DNA from: Lachnospiraceae bacterium AC2031 | Lineage (GTDB): Bacteria > Bacillota > Clostridia > Lachnospirales > Lachnospiraceae | Reading direction: 5' to 3' | NCBI GenBank assembly: GCA_000687975.1 | Contig: JIAB01000001.1 | Span: forward strand, 558,001 to 622,000 | DNA: 64,000 nt | In this document: positions 45,094 to 54,411 of the stretch, piece after piece | How the letters are laid out: each line of letters starts with the position of its first letter | How positions within the stretch are numbered: the stretch's first letter is position 1 | The notes under the pieces: generated by a model | Databases searched by the model: none | Seen by the model: only the letters and a program-made list of their open reading frames with translations | What the model was told of the DNA's origin: nothing | Translations under genes and position numbers: made by a program

Positions 45094-46512
45094 CTACCTC
45101 TTCTTTATTAATTCTTTCAATTTTTCATATCCCCATTCAACCGTATGAATATTTATAAATATCATCATGATAAATATCAGTAAAAAACACGATAAATAGA
45201 TATATTTATTATGATAAAATACATAAAATATCAATGCTACTATAATAAGAATCACAAAATTAAATATTGTTTTTTTCGCATTATTTATAGAGATATAATA
45301 CTTTTGTCCCCAATAAGTCATAAATATAAAATGCAATACTGAAGAAATCATTGAAGCAAATGCTATTCCATCCAATCCAAAAACTGGACTCAGCATTGCA
45401 CATAAAATAACATTAATCAATGTAGTTGAAAAATAAATTGTTAAACTTATTTCATTCTTTTTTTCAATATTCATCCCGTATGCAGTAGTTTCAATTAAAA
45501 TAACTGCAATTGGATAAATCAATAGTAATCCCAATAAATTCTGATTTTTTCTAAATGATTCTCCAATAAACAAATATAAAATTTTATGAACACTTAATAT
45601 TCCAACCAATACTACAATCATTGAGATCATGACCAAATCATGAATATTTTTTATGGCAGAAGAATTAATCTTATAATTTTTATACATATATGGTGACCAA
45701 AAAGTTGTAAACCCCGTACTTAATATTTGAATAGCTGAACAAAACAACAGAGAAGCACCATATATTCCCAGTATATCTTCCCCTAAATTACTTTTTATTA
45801 TTACTTGGGGCAAATATCCATTAAGATATATAATTGCAAAACCAGGCGCCGATAAAATAGAAAAGCGGTATATATCATAATTTTTTTTAAAATCAAATGA
45901 TGCTCTTTTTATAATATTTTTTTTATTCACCAAAAAAAATACTAATGAGAAAACAAACATAAAAACAGCAATTAGATAAATGCATCTATTAAAATCATTT
46001 GTAAACATATGTATAAACAAAAATAATGTCTTTGATAAAACAGTAGAACTAATTGTAACTATAGAAAACCAAATCACTTTGCTCTTCATTCTAAAAAATA
46101 TAGTTAAGTATCTTATAATATACTGAGCAATAACTACAAGCATAAAAGCTACAACATAAAAATAGCCATTACCTCCTATCATATTAATTAGTAATTGCGT
46201 ATTCTGGATAATAAATAATATTGCAGTAACTAAAACAAAAAAAATCACAGAAGGTATAACACATATATAGGCGAGTTGTTTTTCATCTAGAGAGTCAGGC
46301 GTTTCATAAAAAAATCTTATATAAGCACAATCAAGACCAAAGCACACAAAACTCATCACAAGATTAGCTGCAGAAATAAAAAGATTAATTCGCCCAAAAA
46401 AAGCTTCTGATGTTGTTCTAGTCAAAAATATCATAGTTATGAATGAAACAGCTGCATTAACAATAGAAATAGCTGTATATATAGCAAAGTCACGCGAATC
46501 TTTATTATTCAT
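45094..46512 (-). CDS. Wzx-like oligosaccharide flippase
   Basis: The 472-aa product is hydrophobic throughout, with 12-14 membrane helices, and begins FAIYTAISIVNAAVSFITMI as flippases of the MOP superfamily do. It should move the lipid-linked repeat unit across the membrane. No Wzy-like polymerase or initiating phosphoglycosyltransferase is in the window. The gene is very AT-rich. It overlaps the glycosyltransferase gene upstream by 8 bases. Confidence 0.87.
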   Translation of the reverse strand: MNNKDSRDFAIYTAISIVNAAVSFITMIFLTRTTSEAFFGRINLFISAANLVMSFVCFGLDCAYIRFFYETPDSLDEKQLAYICVIPSVIFFVLVTAILFIIQNTQLLINMIGGNGYFYVVAFMLVVIAQYIIRYLTIFFRMKSKVIWFSIVTISSTVLSKTLFLFIHMFTNDFNRCIYLIAVFMFVFSLVFFLVNKKNIIKRASFDFKKNYDIYRFSILSAPGFAIIYLNGYLPQVIIKSNLGEDILGIYGASLLFCSAIQILSTGFTTFWSPYMYKNYKINSSAIKNIHDLVMISMIVVLVGILSVHKILYLFIGESFRKNQNLLGLLLIYPIAVILIETTAYGMNIEKKNEISLTIYFSTTLINVILCAMLSPVFGLDGIAFASMISSVLHFIFMTYWGQKYYISINNAKKTIFNFVILIIVALIFYVFYHNKYIYLSCFLLIFIMMIFINIHTVEWGYEKLKELIKKR

Positions 46513-47794
46513 ATTTTTTTATCCTGGCAAATCTTTTTCTGTTAACTTTTATTTCTTTAATATAATCATGCATTTCTCTATGAGAATGAAAAATATCAGC
46601 TCTATATTTTGAAGGAGCTATTTTGCTATAATCAATAACTCCAGCTATAGACATTAATATGTTATATATAAATATTTTTATTACAGTTAAATGAGAATAC
46701 TTAAACTTCCTTTTGAAATCAACTTTACTTCTATTTTTGTAAACATCTTCACACATATCTACAAATGTCATAAAGGAATCTGAAATCATAAAATTACTAT
46801 AATATTCATCTATAGTTGTTCCGACAACATCATGATCTTCATTAACATTCAAAATACTTTTCTTAAAATCTTCGTAACAATTAATTATTTCCTGATCAAG
46901 ATACAGTCTATATTCCATGCTTCTAGGAAACGGAATAGGTCTAATAACACAACATTTTTTCTTTGCATAATAAACATCAACAATTGAAGTACTACACCAT
47001 GTATATATTGAATCACATACCCTAATCCACTGACGAATAGAATAATCCGATATGCAAATAAAATTTTTGTGTTTAACCGATAGTTTTTTAATTTTTTCAC
47101 TTTCAACCTCATGCGGATGAGGACGATAAATAATATAATCATCAGTCTCATTTAATACACTATCAAACCATTTTAATACTATATTTTGAGATTTTTCGCA
47201 TAATTCAGTATAATCATAAATATCATCACATATTTCAGACCATTGTTGCTTCTCTTCATTTGAAATACCAACGCACGAAAAACTAGAAATAAACAAATGC
47301 CATTTTTTATCTTTCGGAAGATTATACTTCTGAGCAATTTTATTTCTATCAAGAAATACTTTATCATATTTTTTATAATTTAAATCCATTGATATATGTC
47401 CTACCGTATAAATGTTTTTATCATTTATACCATTTTCTATCATTAATCGTTTGGGAATATCGCCCCAAGCAACATGATAGGCTAATCTTGCAGATTCAAC
47501 AGGAATAAGTGCCCTACTTTCCTCTCCCTCAATAGTAAAAACCTGTTCATACTGCATATTTATTACTTTTCTAAACTGATAAAATGGATTGATAGCAAAA
47601 TCAACAACAGTTTTGTTATTATAAAAAAATGGAACAATAAGAACTTCTGCTTTTTGAAATGATCTACGCGCAGATCTACGAAATTCTATAGCTACTTTGT
47701 ATCCTTTTTTTTCTAACATCATAGCTATTAGAACTGCATTCTCTAGTTCTCGATTTCTATGCTCATACAGAATAATAAAATCATACTTAAACAT
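46505..47794 (-). CDS. Probable GT-B glycosyl/phosphosugar transferase
   Basis: The 429-aa product has a first half with FIILYEHRNRELENAVLIA and YHVAWGDIPKR, and a C-terminal half with IIYRPHPHEVESEKI, a stretch like that of CDP-glycerol transferases, KpsS-type enzymes and surface carbohydrate biosynthesis proteins. A Ser-rich donor loop (YTWCSTSIVDV) follows. It could use CMP-nonulosonate as donor, since it neighbours the flippase and Pse genes; this is inference. The gene is very AT-rich. Confidence 0.62.
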   Translation of the reverse strand: MFKYDFIILYEHRNRELENAVLIAMMLEKKGYKVAIEFRRSARRSFQKAEVLIVPFFYNNKTVVDFAINPFYQFRKVINMQYEQVFTIEGEESRALIPVESARLAYHVAWGDIPKRLMIENGINDKNIYTVGHISMDLNYKKYDKVFLDRNKIAQKYNLPKDKKWHLFISSFSCVGISNEEKQQWSEICDDIYDYTELCEKSQNIVLKWFDSVLNETDDYIIYRPHPHEVESEKIKKLSVKHKNFICISDYSIRQWIRVCDSIYTWCSTSIVDVYYAKKKCCVIRPIPFPRSMEYRLYLDQEIINCYEDFKKSILNVNEDHDVVGTTIDEYYSNFMISDSFMTFVDMCEDVYKNRSKVDFKRKFKYSHLTVIKIFIYNILMSIAGVIDYSKIAPSKYRADIFHSHREMHDYIKEIKVNRKRFARIKKYE

Positions 47795-47824
47795 ATGAAT
47801 CCCCTATTAACCTAAAGATAAAAA

Positions 47825-48064
47825 CTAGATTTCAACCTCATACTTCTTCATTATCTCAATTCCTTTTTCATAAGAACTGAAATCAATAATATCATCAGTA
47901 TCCATCATGATATCAAATGCATCCTCAAGGCATGCAATAAGTCCCATATGACCTACTGAATCCCATTCAGGGATTCCCTGATACTCAAGTCCTTCTTTAA
48001 CAATATCTGCATCTATTTCAAGTCCTTCAACAAAAGCATTAATGTATTTTTCTTTATTTGTCAT
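47825..48064 (-). CDS. Acyl carrier protein
   Basis: I chose the ATG at 48064 (79 aa, MTNKEKY) with AGGAGG 6 bases upstream. The phosphopantetheine serine is in PEWDSVGHMGLI near residue 36; the rest is four-helix and acidic as expected. No fatty acid synthesis gene is near, so it is a dedicated carrier for this cluster. Possible clients are the AMP ligase at 29644, the LuxE/LuxC enzymes or the aldolase next to it (inference). Confidence 0.9.
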   Translation of the reverse strand: MTNKEKYINAFVEGLEIDADIVKEGLEYQGIPEWDSVGHMGLIACLEDAFDIMMDTDDIIDFSSYEKGIEIMKKYEVEI

Positions 48065-48132
48065 GATTATCCTCCTAAATTCCAAGCATGAGCTCGAAAC
48101 AATTTTTCTTATTCTTTAATGTACGACAACAA

Positions 48133-48927
48133 TTATAATGACAGTGTAGATCCAGCTATCTCTAGTCTCTCAGCCATCATCTTAAGTCTTGCCTGATCTT
48201 CTTTTGCCATTCTGTCATAGTACTCACATTTATTTTTAAGATATAGAGTTTCAAACTCCATAGCTTTAAGTATTCCATCTTTTAACTTCTTTTCATCATC
48301 TGTTCCATGGAATACAACTTTTCTAGTTTCAAATCTGTCATTTGTTGGATACATATTCTTGATAAAAGGAATCGCATCAAATGATATACCACCACCGAAG
48401 TTTACCATGTAACCAGCTTCTTTTGCTCTCTTAGCTATGTCCTGAGTAACGCCGAACATCTGGTCACTATTTATCTCTGCTCTTGTAAGTCCCATTGATG
48501 CTGAAAGATCAACACGACCTATAGATACTGTAGAGAGGAAGTCCTTTCCCTCTTCAAATATATCGTCAAGGTTCTCATGACATGTCTTTGTCTCAGCATT
48601 TATGATCCACTCGATATCTTTCCAGTTATCTCCGTAGACCTTCTTAGCTGCATTCTTGAACTTGCTCATAGCAAAAGGAGACTCAATCATTGGAGCCATA
48701 ATTCCTGATGCACCAAGAAGCTTGCACTGATCTATATCACGAACAGCCTCACATCCACCAATCTTAATATATAGCTTCATGTCAGCTCTAAAGATAATCT
48801 CATTAAGCATTACAAGTTCATCAGTTCTGCTTCCTTCTGCTTCAAATTCCGCCTTAATTGCTATTATGTCATGTTCATCCTTTAAATATCTTAGGATATC
48901 TAACATCTTTTTTTCTGTATTATTCAT
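48133..48927 (-). CDS. HpcH/HpaI-type aldolase/citrate lyase family enzyme
   Basis: The 264-aa TIM-barrel protein has KLYIKIGGCEAVRDI, ASGIMAPMIESPFAMSKF and SIGRVDLSASMG, the pattern of the metal-dependent HpcH/CitE superfamily that forms or breaks C-C bonds between a 2-keto acid or acyl-thioester enolate and an aldehyde. It lies between the acyl carrier protein gene and a GNAT gene. An aldehyde from LuxC could be a partner (inference). Some such proteins are lyases and not aldolases. Confidence 0.8.
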   Translation of the reverse strand: MNNTEKKMLDILRYLKDEHDIIAIKAEFEAEGSRTDELVMLNEIIFRADMKLYIKIGGCEAVRDIDQCKLLGASGIMAPMIESPFAMSKFKNAAKKVYGDNWKDIEWIINAETKTCHENLDDIFEEGKDFLSTVSIGRVDLSASMGLTRAEINSDQMFGVTQDIAKRAKEAGYMVNFGGGISFDAIPFIKNMYPTNDRFETRKVVFHGTDDEKKLKDGILKAMEFETLYLKNKCEYYDRMAKEDQARLKMMAERLEIAGSTLSL

Positions 48928-48947
48928 TTAGTTCCCCTTTTAGCGTA

Positions 48948-49664
48948 TTATATATGTTTAACGAAAACATGTTCTATAGAATAAGGTTTATAACCATTCA
49001 TTATAAGCGCCTTAAACTGTCCAACATTATTGGATGAAACAGTGGTAACAACTCTCTTTCCACCCAAGGCCTTCGTTATTTCCTGTTCTTTCTGAATAAT
49101 TCCAATTCCAGATTTTCTGTATTTTTGATAACCACCACCTAGAATTGAACTGTAAGTTATCTGGTCCTTCGTGTCGAGAACAACAAAGCCAGTACTATCA
49201 TCTCTGTACCGTATAGCGTAGAACCTTGCCCCTTTATTGCGCAAGTCCTTCGACCAATTAATATATCTGTTAGCTGCCTTTTCTTTACCAAAGTGTGGGT
49301 CATTCGATATTCTATCACTATCAAACATTCCGTCTTTAATCTCAGTAATAAGCTGCTCAAAATCTTCATCGTTCATTTCACGATAGGTTGTTTCATCATA
49401 TAATCTTTGTATGATTCGATTTCTTTCAACTTCCTTTAAATCATGTTCTACATGAATTAAATCTTCAATATAGAGAAACCCAAGTTCTTGAACAATACTG
49501 TTAAATTCGGATAGATCAGATGGAACTTTAATAACAATATAATCCCCATCAATGTTTTCTATCTGTTGTTTTACTTCATCTATATTGTCACCCGTTTCTA
49601 TGCTTAATTCATAAGCATTAACTCCAAGATTCTTCTTCTCCCAAACGGCGTTTACTATTCTCAT
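48948..49664 (-). CDS. GNAT-family sugar N-acetyltransferase, WecD-like
   Basis: The 238-aa product has an N-terminal domain and a C-terminal GNAT fold with DRISNDPHFGKEKAANRYINW, a stretch that recalls WecD/RffC, and KSGIGIIQKEQEI at the acetyl-CoA site. WecD acetylates dTDP-Fuc4N made by WecE; a WecE-like enzyme is encoded at 59618-60754, so the pair may work in series. The start overlaps the glycosyltransferase gene by 47 bases, with AAAGG just upstream of the ATG. Confidence 0.75.
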   Translation of the reverse strand: MRIVNAVWEKKNLGVNAYELSIETGDNIDEVKQQIENIDGDYIVIKVPSDLSEFNSIVQELGFLYIEDLIHVEHDLKEVERNRIIQRLYDETTYREMNDEDFEQLITEIKDGMFDSDRISNDPHFGKEKAANRYINWSKDLRNKGARFYAIRYRDDSTGFVVLDTKDQITYSSILGGGYQKYRKSGIGIIQKEQEITKALGGKRVVTTVSSNNVGQFKALIMNGYKPYSIEHVFVKHI

Positions 49665-50610
49665 TACCTTTTATTTCCTTAATTACATATTGTGGAGAAT
49701 TATTGATACATATATAGATTCTTCCAACATACTCTCCTATCAGTCCAAGCATTATCATTATTATTCCACCAATAATCAGAATAATTGAAATAGTCGAACT
49801 CCAACCAGCCTCCATATTTGGTGAAATAAAAAGCTTTCGAATAATAGTGATCAAAGCATATATAAAACCAACAAATGCGAAGAAAAATCCAGCATACGAA
49901 CCCAGTCTAAGAGGTTTTATAGAAAATGCAGTGAAACCATTAAGCCAGAGATTAATAAGTCCACGAAACGAATAGCCTGATCTTCCTTCCATTCTGTCAC
50001 GATGTTCAACAAAGACAAAGCCTATATTTCTAGTTGCCCTAAATACAAGACCTCCCATATATGGATAAGGATTTCCATATTTGATTACTTCTTGTATTAT
50101 GAATCTTCTGGCTACGAAATAACTACTGCCTTGGTTATTATCCTTTGCTTTAACATCAAACATATAATCTGACATAGCTTTTGCAAATCTTGATCCAAGC
50201 TTTCTTATTATATTTTGATGAACCTCACCATACGATGCATAGACAACATCATATCCCTTTTCCAATTCATCTATCAAACTATAGACTTCACAGGCAGGAG
50301 TCTGTCCATCATCATCAAGCGATACCACATAATCACCTGAGCAATAATGATATCCCGCAAGAAGCGCTGAATGTTGTCCAAAATTTTTAGCAAAATTTAT
50401 ACCTATAATATTATCATTTTCCTTTGATAATTTTGCTATAACATCCCATACACCATCTGGCGAACAGTCATTTACAAGTACAATCTCGAAATCAAAACCC
50501 TTTCGAGTTTTTACAGTATCCTGTATTTCTTTTACTACCGTCTCTATAGTATTCTGAGATCTATAACATGGTATAACAAATGATATTAATTTATTAGATT
50601 GGTTTTCCAT
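49618..50610 (-). CDS. GT2 family polyprenyl-phosphate glycosyltransferase
   Basis: I chose the ATG at 50610 (330 aa, MENQSNK), with TTGGAG upstream; it overlaps the TPP-enzyme stop by 17 bases. The GT-A core has FVIPCYRSQNTIE, VLVNDCSPDG and the DxD-type VVSLDDDGQTP. Two C-terminal membrane helices (about residues 224-246 and 265-290) are typical of GtrB/DPM1-like enzymes that charge polyprenyl phosphate with a sugar. Such lipid-linked sugars are the donors for GT-C enzymes like the two YfhO-type proteins that flank the region. Confidence 0.92.
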   Translation of the reverse strand: MENQSNKLISFVIPCYRSQNTIETVVKEIQDTVKTRKGFDFEIVLVNDCSPDGVWDVIAKLSKENDNIIGINFAKNFGQHSALLAGYHYCSGDYVVSLDDDGQTPACEVYSLIDELEKGYDVVYASYGEVHQNIIRKLGSRFAKAMSDYMFDVKAKDNNQGSSYFVARRFIIQEVIKYGNPYPYMGGLVFRATRNIGFVFVEHRDRMEGRSGYSFRGLINLWLNGFTAFSIKPLRLGSYAGFFFAFVGFIYALITIIRKLFISPNMEAGWSSTISIILIIGGIIMIMLGLIGEYVGRIYICINNSPQYVIKEIKGNENSKRRLGEEESWS

Positions 50611-52423
50611 AACTTGTCTCCAATGGTTCAACAATCATTTCTTCAAAGAAAGTATCTCTATCAATAAATGGAGATTGATCTTCTATAGGTCTAAATCCAA
50701 CCTTTCTTTTTCCATACATAACTAGTGCATTATGAAGATCGAACTGTTCAGGATCGGTCATAATTTCAAGCACATATGGTGAATCTGAACTAAACATATC
50801 AACTATAGCTTTATCCAAAGAATTAAGCTTATCTACTTTAGAATAGCGAATACCAAACGCATCGGATATCTTTCCAAAATCAGGAAAATCAAGACCATTT
50901 GTCTCATCAGTACCAATCGATTTTCCTCTAAAATGTGCTTTTTGTCCGTGACGAACACCTGAATACCCATTATTATTTATAATTACTAACTTTATATTAT
51001 AATTATTTCTAACAATAGTTTGAAGTTCCTGAAGATTCATCATAAAAGAACCATCGCCTTCAAATGCTATCACAGGCTTTTCAGTAGCTGAAGCAACTCC
51101 ACACGCTCCTGGAACAGAGAATCCCATCTCTCCCTGAGCAAAAGAATGAACTAAACCGTCCCCTTCTTTAAATATGGTACATGCCGTTGCTGCTGCACCT
51201 GTAAATCCAGCATCAGATACAACAACTGATCCTAATGGCATGCTTTCAGTCACTCGTCTCATTGCAAACTTAGCATCAAGCAATTCATTTGCTGTATAAG
51301 GATTGCTATAGTCATCAAAGAGAGATTTCCAATAATTACACTTATCAATCCAAGCTTGTTCAGTATGATATATAGAACTATCATTTACGGATTCTAAGTT
51401 TTGGTTTATATCATCAAGAAATACTTTTGCATCAGATATGATCAGTTTATCAATCTTTACTCCTGCCTTCTTATGTTCTAGCTCGTCAATATCAACCACA
51501 TATATTTTAGCTTCTCTTGCAAAGGTATCTGAATTACTTCCTATAGTATCCTTGCACAGTCTTGAGCCAATTGATATCAAGAGATCACTATTTTGCACAG
51601 CAAAATTCGCATATCTTTGTCCACCAGCAGCTCCATTTAAAACACCCATATTATATGGAGCATCATATGGCATCATATCGTAGGTTCTTCTAGAGAAGGT
51701 AACCGGAATATGAGTCAACTCAACAAACTTTTTCATCTCATCTATAGCGCCAGCACTTCTTACGCCATATCCGATATGAAGAATAGGTCTCTTGGCCTCT
51801 TTTATCGCCTTAAGAACTTCCTCTATATCATTACCAGATACAGCAGAAAATGTTTCAGTATTATCTGGCACAAATCTTTCCAGTTTTTCCTCATCCACCA
51901 TTGCATTTTGCACATTCAATGGTACATCAACCCATACTGGTCCTTTTCGTCCTTCTCGCGCCATATAGATAGCTTTATCAATATGATAAGCAATCTCTTC
52001 AGCACTTGGTACAGTAACTGCATATTTAGTAATAGGTGAAACAATCCTCTCAGTATCAGCTTCCTGTATACCCACCTGTCGTAAAGGAAGTCCTGATGCT
52101 TTTATAGTATTCTCATAATTCTGCTGACCTGATATTACTATCATAGGAATGCTATCTTGCCACGCATGAAGAACCCCTGTTAATGTATTAGTCCCAGCGC
52201 AGCCAGTAGTAACGAGGCACGCACCAAAATTATTTGTATATTCCGAGTAAGAAAGTGCAGCCATAGCACACGCCTGCTCATGGTGCATAGCGACCGGGGT
52301 TATATCTTCACTTCTTCGAAGAGCATCACATAAATAGACACATTGTCCACCTGCCACATAAAAAAGCTGTTTCACTCCCTCTTCAGCTATACGTTTTATT
52401 ATATAATCAGCTACTCTAATCAT
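50594..52423 (-). CDS. Acetolactate-synthase-like thiamine diphosphate enzyme
   Basis: The 609-aa product has three TPP-fold domains: MHHEQACAMAALSYSE (catalytic Glu near residue 45), a central domain, and the TPP/Mg site FEGDGSFMMNLQELQTIVRN near 454 followed by NNNGYSGVRHGQ. It is not next to ilvN or ilvC. Related enzymes in sugar clusters (YerE type) attach a two-carbon unit from pyruvate to a keto sugar, making branched sugars. That role is inferred here from the glycan context. Confidence 0.88.
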   Translation of the reverse strand: MIRVADYIIKRIAEEGVKQLFYVAGGQCVYLCDALRRSEDITPVAMHHEQACAMAALSYSEYTNNFGACLVTTGCAGTNTLTGVLHAWQDSIPMIVISGQQNYENTIKASGLPLRQVGIQEADTERIVSPITKYAVTVPSAEEIAYHIDKAIYMAREGRKGPVWVDVPLNVQNAMVDEEKLERFVPDNTETFSAVSGNDIEEVLKAIKEAKRPILHIGYGVRSAGAIDEMKKFVELTHIPVTFSRRTYDMMPYDAPYNMGVLNGAAGGQRYANFAVQNSDLLISIGSRLCKDTIGSNSDTFAREAKIYVVDIDELEHKKAGVKIDKLIISDAKVFLDDINQNLESVNDSSIYHTEQAWIDKCNYWKSLFDDYSNPYTANELLDAKFAMRRVTESMPLGSVVVSDAGFTGAAATACTIFKEGDGLVHSFAQGEMGFSVPGACGVASATEKPVIAFEGDGSFMMNLQELQTIVRNNYNIKLVIINNNGYSGVRHGQKAHFRGKSIGTDETNGLDFPDFGKISDAFGIRYSKVDKLNSLDKAIVDMFSSDSPYVLEIMTDPEQFDLHNALVMYGKRKVGFRPIEDQSPFIDRDTFFEEMIVEPLETSYGKPI

Positions 52424-52444
52424 TTTATTGCCCCATGTTTACTT

Positions 52445-53575
52445 CTAGTTTTTAGGAATTGCCCATAGTATGGTATGAAAACCACATCTAAGATAAAAAT
52501 CATAATCACATCCCAAGCTATTAATATACTTTGGAATATCAATAACATCATTCTTTCTGTGATATACACAGATAGCTAGAAACGGTGTATGCTCCTTTAT
52601 TATATTTTCTGCACCTCTAAGTGCATCCATTTCAGATCCCTCAATATCCATCTTGATATATAATCGACCTTTAATATCAAGACCCAGATCATCCATTCTT
52701 CGAATCTCTAGTTTTAATCCTTCAAACCCTTCATCCACATCAATAAAGCGTCCTGCATCCTTTTGTTTGTTATCTGGAAGTTCAAATCCTAAGGTCGCAT
52801 TTTTGTTTCCGACACCATATTCCAAAACATCTAGTTTAAAACACGCCTTATTAAAATCAGGATTATTTCTTATTATCTCTGCATTTTCCTGATCAGGTTC
52901 GTATGCATAATAGATAACCTTTTCTTCTGGAATATCATTACAAATCTGTAATATGTTATCTCCAATATATGCTCCACAATCAAATATCGTAGCAAATTCT
53001 TCATTTGTTCCATTAAAATCATATGTATCCCAGTAAGTTTCAGCAAAATAATACATATCTTTTATCTCTGGATAACTTACTAATTCAAATGAATCTTTTT
53101 CAGAATCATAAGTTTTGGAAGATCTAAGTTTATCAAAAATCCTTAAAGATTCCTCATCTTTAAAATATCCTCTAATTTCATCATATATACTATCAGTTAC
53201 AGGAATACGTGTTTCTGAAGCAAAATCGTCATTCATTACACATGGTCTAAGACAAGTATATGGATTAGGTAAAATCAATTTGTTGTAATCAAATCCACAT
53301 ACATTTCCATAGTAATCAATTATTCCAAGTGACTGAAATGCATTTATTGCAAGTATTGCACATACATCATCACGTTCTAAAATATCCTTATATTCAGAAA
53401 GATTTTTAACTTCTACATCTCGATATGATGTTTTCTTTCTAGTTGTCTCATCCAGATTATCAGCAACTCCTAAAAGTTCAAGTCCACTTTCTAGAAGCTG
53501 TGGAGTCATTCTATCTGCGACTACTCCTGCACCAATTAACACATATCCTTTGTAAGCATCTAAAACATTTGACAT
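52445..53575 (-). CDS. FkbM-family methyltransferase with N-terminal nucleotide-fold domain
   Basis: The start may be the ATG at 53575 (376 aa) or the one at 53584; GAGAGG is 11 and 2 bases away, so the first is better. An N-terminal Rossmann-like region (YVLIGAGVVADRMTPQLLE) is followed by the SAM domain (FDCGAYIGDN near residue 197) and the FkbM ending IKMDIEGSEMDALRGAENII. It probably O-methylates a sugar. The N-terminal part resembles a nucleotide-sugar dehydratase-like fold seen in other FkbM fusions. Confidence 0.85.
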   Translation of the reverse strand: MSNVLDAYKGYVLIGAGVVADRMTPQLLESGLELLGVADNLDETTRKKTSYRDVEVKNLSEYKDILERDDVCAILAINAFQSLGIIDYYGNVCGFDYNKLILPNPYTCLRPCVMNDDFASETRIPVTDSIYDEIRGYFKDEESLRIFDKLRSSKTYDSEKDSFELVSYPEIKDMYYFAETYWDTYDFNGTNEEFATIFDCGAYIGDNILQICNDIPEEKVIYYAYEPDQENAEIIRNNPDFNKACFKLDVLEYGVGNKNATLGFELPDNKQKDAGRFIDVDEGFEGLKLEIRRMDDLGLDIKGRLYIKMDIEGSEMDALRGAENIIKEHTPFLAICVYHRKNDVIDIPKYINSLGCDYDFYLRCGFHTILWAIPKN

Positions 53576-53602
53576 TTTTACCATAACCTCTCACTAAAAT
53601 AA

Positions 53603-54364
53603 TTATCTAAGTCCGCCATCAGCTCTAATAACCTGAGCTGTAATAAATGAAGCCATATCTGAAGAGAGAAAAGCAACTGTATCAGCTATCTCTCTTGGTT
53701 CACCCTTCCTCTTCATTATATTCATAGAAAGAGCGATTTTTTCATCTTCTTCATTCATGCTGTTACCCATATCGGTAGCTGTAAGTCCAGGAGCCACAGC
53801 ATTGACTCTTATATTATACGGACCATATTCAACAGCAAGTCTCTTAACTTCACCTATTATAGCCGCCTTACTAGCCGAATACTCAATATTTGCGCCACCA
53901 TCATAGGCCGCTGAAGAAGAAACAAAAACAATGCTTCCACTCTTACTACGCATCATACTTCGAGCGAGTAACTGTGTTAGAAGCATTGGTCCAAAAAGAT
54001 TCACTTCAAATGCGCTCTTTATTGTATCCATCTTGGTCATAGCAAAAGAATTAAGAGGATTACTCATACCAGCGTTATTTACAAGTATGTCGATATTCTT
54101 CTTATTTCCTTCACTATCCTTATATCCCAGGATACTTTTAGCACCTTCACGTATTTCATCCTCATTTGACAGATCCATGTATACAGGAATAATAGTCACC
54201 TTATACTCTGTCATAAGACCTTCAATAAAAGAAGTGAATTCATTATTCTCTTTTCTTACTACCGCGAATACATCCGCGCCATTCTTTGCAAAGTTTTCCA
54301 GAATTGCCTTTCCAATTCCCCTGTTGCAGCCTGTTACGACTGCAGTCTTACCTTCTAATATCAT
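53603..54364 (-). CDS. Short-chain dehydrogenase/reductase (SDR copy 1)
   Basis: The 253-aa product has TGCNRGIGKAILENF at the NADPH site, the NNAG motif, and the catalytic Ser plus YSASK near residue 155. The ending FLSSDMASFITAQVIRADGG is FabG-like. It is a clear paralogue of the SDR at 58762-59562. Position, directly after luxC, suggests reduction of a ketone formed in the same route (inference). Confidence 0.92.
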   Translation of the reverse strand: MILEGKTAVVTGCNRGIGKAILENFAKNGADVFAVVRKENNEFTSFIEGLMTEYKVTIIPVYMDLSNEDEIREGAKSILGYKDSEGNKKNIDILVNNAGMSNPLNSFAMTKMDTIKSAFEVNLFGPMLLTQLLARSMMRSKSGSIVFVSSSAAYDGGANIEYSASKAAIIGEVKRLAVEYGPYNIRVNAVAPGLTATDMGNSMNEEDEKIALSMNIMKRKGEPREIADTVAFLSSDMASFITAQVIRADGGLR

Positions 54365-54411
54365 ATTGTAACCCTGTCGTTTTTATTTCTAGTAAAATTT
54401 TATATCATAGA

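Noticed and set aside
50594-52423. Acetolactate synthase for branched-chain amino acids
   Set aside because: No ilvN, ilvC or leu genes are adjacent and the gene is embedded between glycosyl- and methyltransferase genes.
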